The notes under the pieces were generated by a model, which was given only the letters and a program-made list of their open reading frames with translations, had not been told where the DNA came from and made no database searches. Below, piece after piece: positions 58,680 to 64,000 of a stretch of 64,000 nt of DNA. Location of the stretch: positions 1 through 64,000 of the forward strand of contig PYSS01000047.1 of assembly GCA_003049465.1 (NCBI GenBank), given 5' to 3'. This DNA comes from Magnaporthiopsis rhizophila. Taxonomy: Eukaryota; Ascomycota; Sordariomycetes; Magnaporthales; Magnaporthaceae. Position 1 is the first letter of the stretch. Each line of letters begins with the position of its first letter. Both the position numbers and the translations under genes were made by a program.

Positions 58680-60327
58680 GCTCTTTAAAAATGTTGTGCT
58701 CTGATGATGCATTCGTCACGGAAAAATATGGTGGAGGATGACCTTGAATACCCATTTTGCTTTACGCTCTGGAGGTCCTTGCGGTCGGTTTTTTTTCTCT
58801 TTCTCTTTCTCCTTTTGTATTTCTTTCCATTTCTTCTTCCGGGCTCTTTTGGTCCTTTACCCTGTAGGATATGGGGGCTGGCTGCTTGCGTGCTGTGCAT
58901 TCAGGGTCTCGGGAACCCCCCATCTGGGCACCTAGTTCATCTGTCCTATATTCCAAATATCTAATGATTTTCCCTTTTTGGTCTCACTTTCTCCTGCCAT
59001 CTTCGATTCAACGTCCCGTGGGATCCTGTTCCATGCCCGATGGTGGTAGCCGCATCTGCCTTCCGACGTTATCGCGAATGCACGCCCGCGGCGCAGATAG
59101 CGGTTCCTTTGTCACCTTTTCGGTCGCATTTTGCCGAGGCGAGGCCAAGCTCCAAACAATCGGAGCTTAAAACACAGGAGTTCTGGCAACTTGTCACAGA
59201 CGACGAAGAGATGGTGTGCTCCGGGGTGCGTCCGGGTCCCTGTTCGTCTTGCGGGTAAAATAGACGATCTGCTAGGTACCACGCGACCTGTTAAGTGTGA
59301 TCCCTACACAGGATCTCTGTTGGTCGCTTATACGATCGAGGGGGAAATGGATGAGCCACGTGGGGACGAACACTCAAACACTTCGCCCCAGCTTGGGATC
59401 ATTAGGGGCTGTCATCTCCACAGAGTTCAAACCAACTGGATGGAAGAAGGCAGCTTTTGGCCAACCCCCTCCTCGGGTTGGAGTATCCAGTTGAGTACCT
59501 ATCTGGGTGTGGGTGTGGAAAGTCGCGCGCCAATCGGTTGGCTTGACGAACTGGATGTGCACGATTCCCGCTGCGCTTGCTGCATGCATGCATGTAAGGG
59601 TCGCCGCCCCTGAAACGCCTCCTCGGGGTCGTCGGGTGCTTCAACCTTGCAAACGACGCAGTCAGCATTCTGAAGCTCGCGTCCTTCTTGGTCGTTTGCC
59701 ATCATCAAATGTCGCGAACAGTGGCACAGCAAGCGGCGGCGGAACCACACACATCAGACCAGACATGTCGGAGCAAGCTGCACTGCCACGCTGGCCGGAA
59801 TGAGTGGATTTGACAAATGCCTGTTGGGGTGAATTGAAGGACCGTTTAAACGGTCGCGCTTGGGTCCATTGTGCGAGAGGAGACTTCTTCTTATCCATTC
59901 ATGTGGGCTAGACAGCCTTCTTCCCGTGCAATAGATGTATCAGAGACAGACGCGGAGTCTTGCGTATACCCGAACTGCCGATAAGCGCCGGTTGGCGCGC
60001 GAGGTCACTGAGCGCTGGTGTGCCCTGTAATTCACGAGGCATATATCAAGCGTGAGCTAGACAGTAGATGAGTCGCTTACTCTTGTTCTATTGTTGACAA
60101 GAATGCCAATACAAAAGTGTGGTGTATAGCCCAAAATAAATCGATAGCCACGTCCTTGTTCCATCTGGACTTGGATCGTCTCAAAGCCTGTTATCAAAAA
60201 GGAGAAATGCCGGGTATCATGTGCCTATTCGCGCCCAAGCCTAATGAACGCCATCCATTCTTTAAATGAAACGCTATGCCGCACCTTTCCGACGCGCGTC
60301 CAAATTTGCGTGAACAGAGACGGCCTT
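58680..60327. other. Convergent intergenic region (about 1.6 kb)
   Basis: No supported gene. T/C-rich at 58790-58850. A run of GCATG repeats lies near 59580-59596. Short frames on both strands are not protein-like. Confidence 0.5.
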
Positions 60328-61129
60328 CTAATCCGCCATCGGCATGTCCACATCACCTTGGGTGCCCGCAGGGACGCCCTCAACAGCAGCGGCTGCCACG
60401 GCGTTGGCGCGAGCCTCTAGGTGTCCCCTCGCTTGTGCCCAGAGCTCGGCTTCCATGTCGCGGTCGACCTTGCTGCTGCGGCTGTTGAGCCAGCCGACGT
60501 CGAGGTTGCCGATGGCGCCGACGCCATTGGGCTCGAGCGCTGGTACGGCAAGGTTTGTCGGGGCGACGGTGCCGCCCTTGGCGGACGCGGCGACGGCGGC
60601 GGCGGCTGCACTGCTGCTGCTCCCCTTGGCGCCGCCGTCCTTGAGCGTGATGATGCCGGCCTCCTCGAGACCCCAGATCTGGCGTTTTAGGCGCACGTGG
60701 ATCGAGAGCAGCGTCGCAAAGAAGTCGTTGGAGGCCGCCTCGAAGGCGCGGCTCTGCTGCTGCTGCTGCTCCTGCGTTGGCGGCGCGGCGGGCGCGGGTG
60801 GTGGTGTGTCGGCGCTGCCGTTGGGGTTGTTTGGTTCCGGGGCGGAGCCGTTGGACTCGGCGGCGGCCGGCGACTTGACCAGCGCGCCCAGGGCTTTACT
60901 CGTCAGCTCTAATAGTGAGCTGATGTCCTATGGAGGGGAGGCATCGGGGCGCGTCAGTGACTCGGTATTGGAAATTGGGCGCGCGCGGGGCACTGGGTTG
61001 CGCGACGAGTGTGGCTCTCACCTGGTCTATCTCGCTGAGCTGCTGCATCCGCTCGGCCTTTGTGAAAGGCTGATGAACATCGACTGGGGCATTGTCGCTG
61101 CCCGTCGGTTCGCCCTGCGAAATATCCAT
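60328..61129 (-). CDS. MED11: Mediator subunit Med11
   Basis: Head-module subunit of Mediator, involved in contacts with TFIIH/RNA polymerase II. Exon 1 (61129-61022) encodes MDISQGEPTGSDNA, then HQPFTKAERMQQLSEIDQ. A 94-nt intron (61021-60928) is removed, and exon 2 (60927-60328) continues DISSLLELTSKALGALV in phase 0; 235 aa. The conserved core is helical: FEAASNDFFATLLSIHVRLKRQIWGLEEAGII. It is interrupted by an Asn/Gly/Pro/Gln-rich loop, and an Ala/Ser-rich stretch and a helical tail (DRDMEAELWAQARGHLEAR) follow. It is longer than yeast Med11 because of these low-complexity insertions. The Met at 61129 is preferred over one 26 codons upstream because the family starts close to the HQPFT motif. 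Divergent from TAF5. Confidence 0.85.
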
Positions 61130-61742
61130 AATGGATGATATTTCCTCCCGCGGACAGTGGCCATCCACGTTTGGTTCTCGGGCCAGACCCTGGTGGGCAG
61201 GACGCAACGAAACGGGTAGGAAGACAGTGACGGATGGGAAGATTTATCGATACATAATAGAGGTACCTCCGTTGCGGTGGGCGGGATGGCGGGGAATTGC
61301 AAGCACGGTTCACTTTGAGTGGATAGGGTGGGCCAGGCTGAAAGTGACTTCCAGCCCCGATAACTGAATAATATCGTCGCGTTCTCGCGAGCAGGGATCT
61401 GAGCACTGGGTGGATGCTCTGCGCGGCACACTGCGCATCGCTCTGCCAGTTCCAGCGGAGCCTCAGCGCGTCCTCAGGTGAGCCTCATTCCCAAGGTCGC
61501 GATCCCGCATGGCTGGTAAAACGGCGCCATATAACCGACAGGCTTTCGAACTCGTTACTGCTTTATCTGCTGTAGCGTATTGAAATCGCATGAAAACCGA
61601 CATCTAAAGTCCGGCGCGTCCATCTCAGTCGATTGTTTTTGCTTCAAACCCTCCACCGCATAATCCTCTTATGGGCGCATAAGGCAAAGGGCCGCAGGAG
61701 AAACCCGCTCCTCCTCGCATCTCGAGACTCAACTCCGACGCG
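61130..61742. promoter_or_regulatory. Divergent promoter region MED11/TAF5
   Basis: 613 bp between start codons pointing apart. No clear TATA box, as expected for housekeeping genes. Confidence 0.5.
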
Positions 61743-64000
61743 ATGTCTGGCGCCGGACCCCCGAATGCTGTTCCTCCGGCAGCAGCCGGGGGTGCCTACG
61801 CCGGCCAGGCCCCGACCGCGGCACCTCCAGCGGCGCCAGCGGCTGCTCCTCAGCAGGCCCAGTCTGCGCCTGCCCCGGTGGTGGCCACCTCTCCTTCTGA
61901 TCTGAACAAAATTGTATGTGCCCGTTTCGATTTCTATCTTGGCTCCTCCCGCCTCCTGAACAAGCGCACAACCGAAGATCACTAGCAGATGCTTTTCGAT
62001 CCCCGTACTTGTGTATTTCTGCTTGTAAAAGCCGCCGAGTGGTGATCAATGGGGATCGGATTTCAACTTTCCCTTTGGCGCGCATCAGATACCCCTGAGC
62101 TTTATGGGTCGCTCCTTCCCAAACCATATCACCTCAGAGAGAAGGAGTGTTGGAGTTCCCGAACCCCCTTCCGGGCAACCAATACCGTGGAGGGCGGGGG
62201 TTACTTCCTCTTTTTCGAGTCCTCAGCCCACTTCCTCCCTCCATGAACGGGTGTGACCAGCAACCTCATCCCGAACCCCTGCCCATCACACCTATACCAA
62301 CCTCTCCCAGTTGGGCGCTGTGTCACCAACTTGCAATCACTACCACTTGTGGTCGAGACGGAATTCGCAAACCCAAACATTCATTATCAGGCCTTGCAGT
62401 CAACCTTTTGGTGCGTGTGCATATGTCTCGGGCTTTTGACGACGATGCGGTTTTGGACCCGAGCTGCCATCTTCCTTCCATTCTCAAAATACTGCTTCTT
62501 TAAACACGCCACATTTCCCTTCTGCCTTGACCCCGAGACAAAACACCAAGATCCCGCACAATGGCCCGGCAAGACGGTGGACCGCATCGCCCCCGGCACG
62601 ACAGCCCCTTGCGCTCCTCTGCGGGCGCTCCTGCGGTGCACGGGAATCGGCATGCTCACGTTTCCCAAGGGGACCGCGGCGCTTCTGGCAATGGAAGCCG
62701 TCCGCCTGGAGTTTCTTCACAACCCAACTTTCATCCTGTGACTGCTGTCCCCCACACCCAAGGCCGCTCGGTTCCCGGCGTGACATTGCCACAGCTCACA
62801 GTCAGTCAGGTCACCGATTATCTGCTCAAGAAAGGTTACACACAAACCGAGGCCACATTCCGCCGCGAATCCGCCCATGTTTCCAGCGATGGCCGTCCCA
62901 TCCACAAGAGGGTCCAAGATATGGGTCCCAACCGCTTCCTTCAGTCTTTCAACATGGTGAGGGACTGGGTCGAGAACAACCTCGATGTTTACAAGGTTAG
63001 CTATTCGTCCCCAGATAACGTGAAAGGCCATTGGGCCCTGTTAACCATAACATCCATGGCTTTCAGTTCGAGCTGCGGAAAATCTTATGGCCATTATTCG
63101 TCTATTCGTATCTGGATTTGGTCGAGGATGGTTACCCCCAGGATGCCAAGGCCCTCCTTCAACAACTGAAGCCTCAGTTCGAAAGCATCCATAGCGATGC
63201 CTTGAAGACGCTCGCAACCATCAAACTGCCGGTGCACGTCAAGGAGAACGACATGACGCGGAAGTACCGAGAGAACAAGTACAAGATTCCGCTCAACCAA
63301 TTTGTCACCGGCAACCTGTTCAACTTCCTTGAGCGCGAGTCGGATGCCGGTGGAGCCATCGCCACTTACATTCTTCAGACGTACTGCTCGTTGGAGTCGA
63401 CATCCCGTGGACCTATCGAACCATACAGCTTCCAGGCCATCTACCGCCGCACACAGAACGTGGAGCTCGACGAGGCTGACGCCATGGAAGGCATTCCTGG
63501 GGTGTTTACTGGTGCTAGCAACAAGGACGCCCTGGATGCCTCGGCACCCCTGAAGCTGGGGGCCTTGCCGATGGAGCCCGAACTGAGGGAAGATGTCCGC
63601 GCGGAGCTGGAAGACGAAGACCAACGGAATCCGCCCGCTCCCGGCAGGCCGACACTGGTGGATGAGTTCGACAGGAAGATAAAGCGCGAGGAGAGCGTCG
63701 ACGGTCCTAGTCGGAACGAGCTGCCCCTGCCTCCGTCGCGAGCGCGGGATGTCGTCATGGAGATGCAGAAGATCCGCGAGAACCGAGATCGGTTCAAGAT
63801 CGAGGGCAGGACTGGCGGCGTCGGCATCCCCGTCTCGATATGCATGTTTACCTTCCACAACACTCTGGGGAGGTAAGTGCCATCAAATATGTTTCCTGAA
63901 ACCAAGGAAGCTCTTCGACCTAGGCAGTCTGCTAACAGCGTGAAAACCCAGTGTTACCTCGATGGACTTCTCCAAGGACAATCAGCTTGTGGCGGCCGGG
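61743..64000 (+). CDS. TAF5: TFIID/SAGA subunit Taf5 (5' part, cut by window end)
   Basis: Scaffold subunit shared by TFIID and SAGA. Exons 61743-61913, 62810-62995, 63067-63872 and 63952 onward are in phase. Exon 1 is Ala/Pro/Gln-rich and ends SPSDLNKI. Exon 2 continues with the LisH motif VTDYLLKKGYTQTEATFRRES. Exon 3 carries the NTD2 helical domain (FELRKILWPLFVYSYLDLV ... NQFVTGNLFNFLERE). Exon 4 starts the WD40 propeller (SVTSMDFSKDNQLVAAG) and runs off the window, so the protein is incomplete here. The first intron is 896 nt. The frame of exon 2 is also open upstream to a Met at 62561, which would give another, Pro/Arg/His-rich start. Confidence 0.92.

Overview
The window is nuclear DNA of a filamentous ascomycete. 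Genes are GC-rich and carry short spliceosomal introns (mostly 46-210 nt, GTRNGT donors). The protein set is fungal: a cutinase, NACHT-WD40 receptor, NRPS modules, Dgk1, Coy1, Ost4, Vps3 and a fungal bZIP. Gene content and the scattered TACCTACC/GGTAGGTA tracts suggest a plant-associated Sordariomycete, possibly Magnaporthales; that placement is inference. The 32-base N gap inside a homopolymer shows it is a draft assembly.

Layout. 0.5-1.3 kb: secreted cutinase (+), then about 6 kb with no gene I can support. 7.7-8.6 kb: KxDL-domain protein (+). 10.6-11.2 kb: low-complexity nuclear-type protein (-). 13.3-26.05 kb: a 12.7 kb segment bounded by long inverted repeats, which I read as one mobile element or a nested set. 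It holds an NRPS relic (+), a nearly intact but twice-stopped NACHT/WD40 NOD-like receptor (-), and a decayed PIF1-type helicase (+). Its right end abuts the broken coding sequence of a small secreted protein. 26-28.4 kb: gene-poor. 28.5-30.4 kb: single-pass membrane protein with a Cys-rich ectodomain (-).

From 31 kb on the window is mostly conserved housekeeping DNA: DGK1 (-), SPB4 (+), a bZIP plus C2H2-like regulator (-), SEC18/NSF (+), OST4 (+), YRA1 (+) with a 954-nt intron, VPS3 (-) and COY1 (+). After a 4.5 kb gene-poor stretch come a secreted DUF3455-type protein (+), MED11 (-) and the 5' half of TAF5 (+), which runs off the window.

SEC18, VPS3, COY1 and OST4 all serve the secretory/endosomal system, and MED11/TAF5 both serve RNA polymerase II initiation. 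VPS3/COY1 and MED11/TAF5 are head-to-head pairs on intergenic regions of about 0.55 and 0.6 kb. Exon boundaries were set by hand from splice signals, reading frame and remembered family conservation; nothing was aligned by computer.
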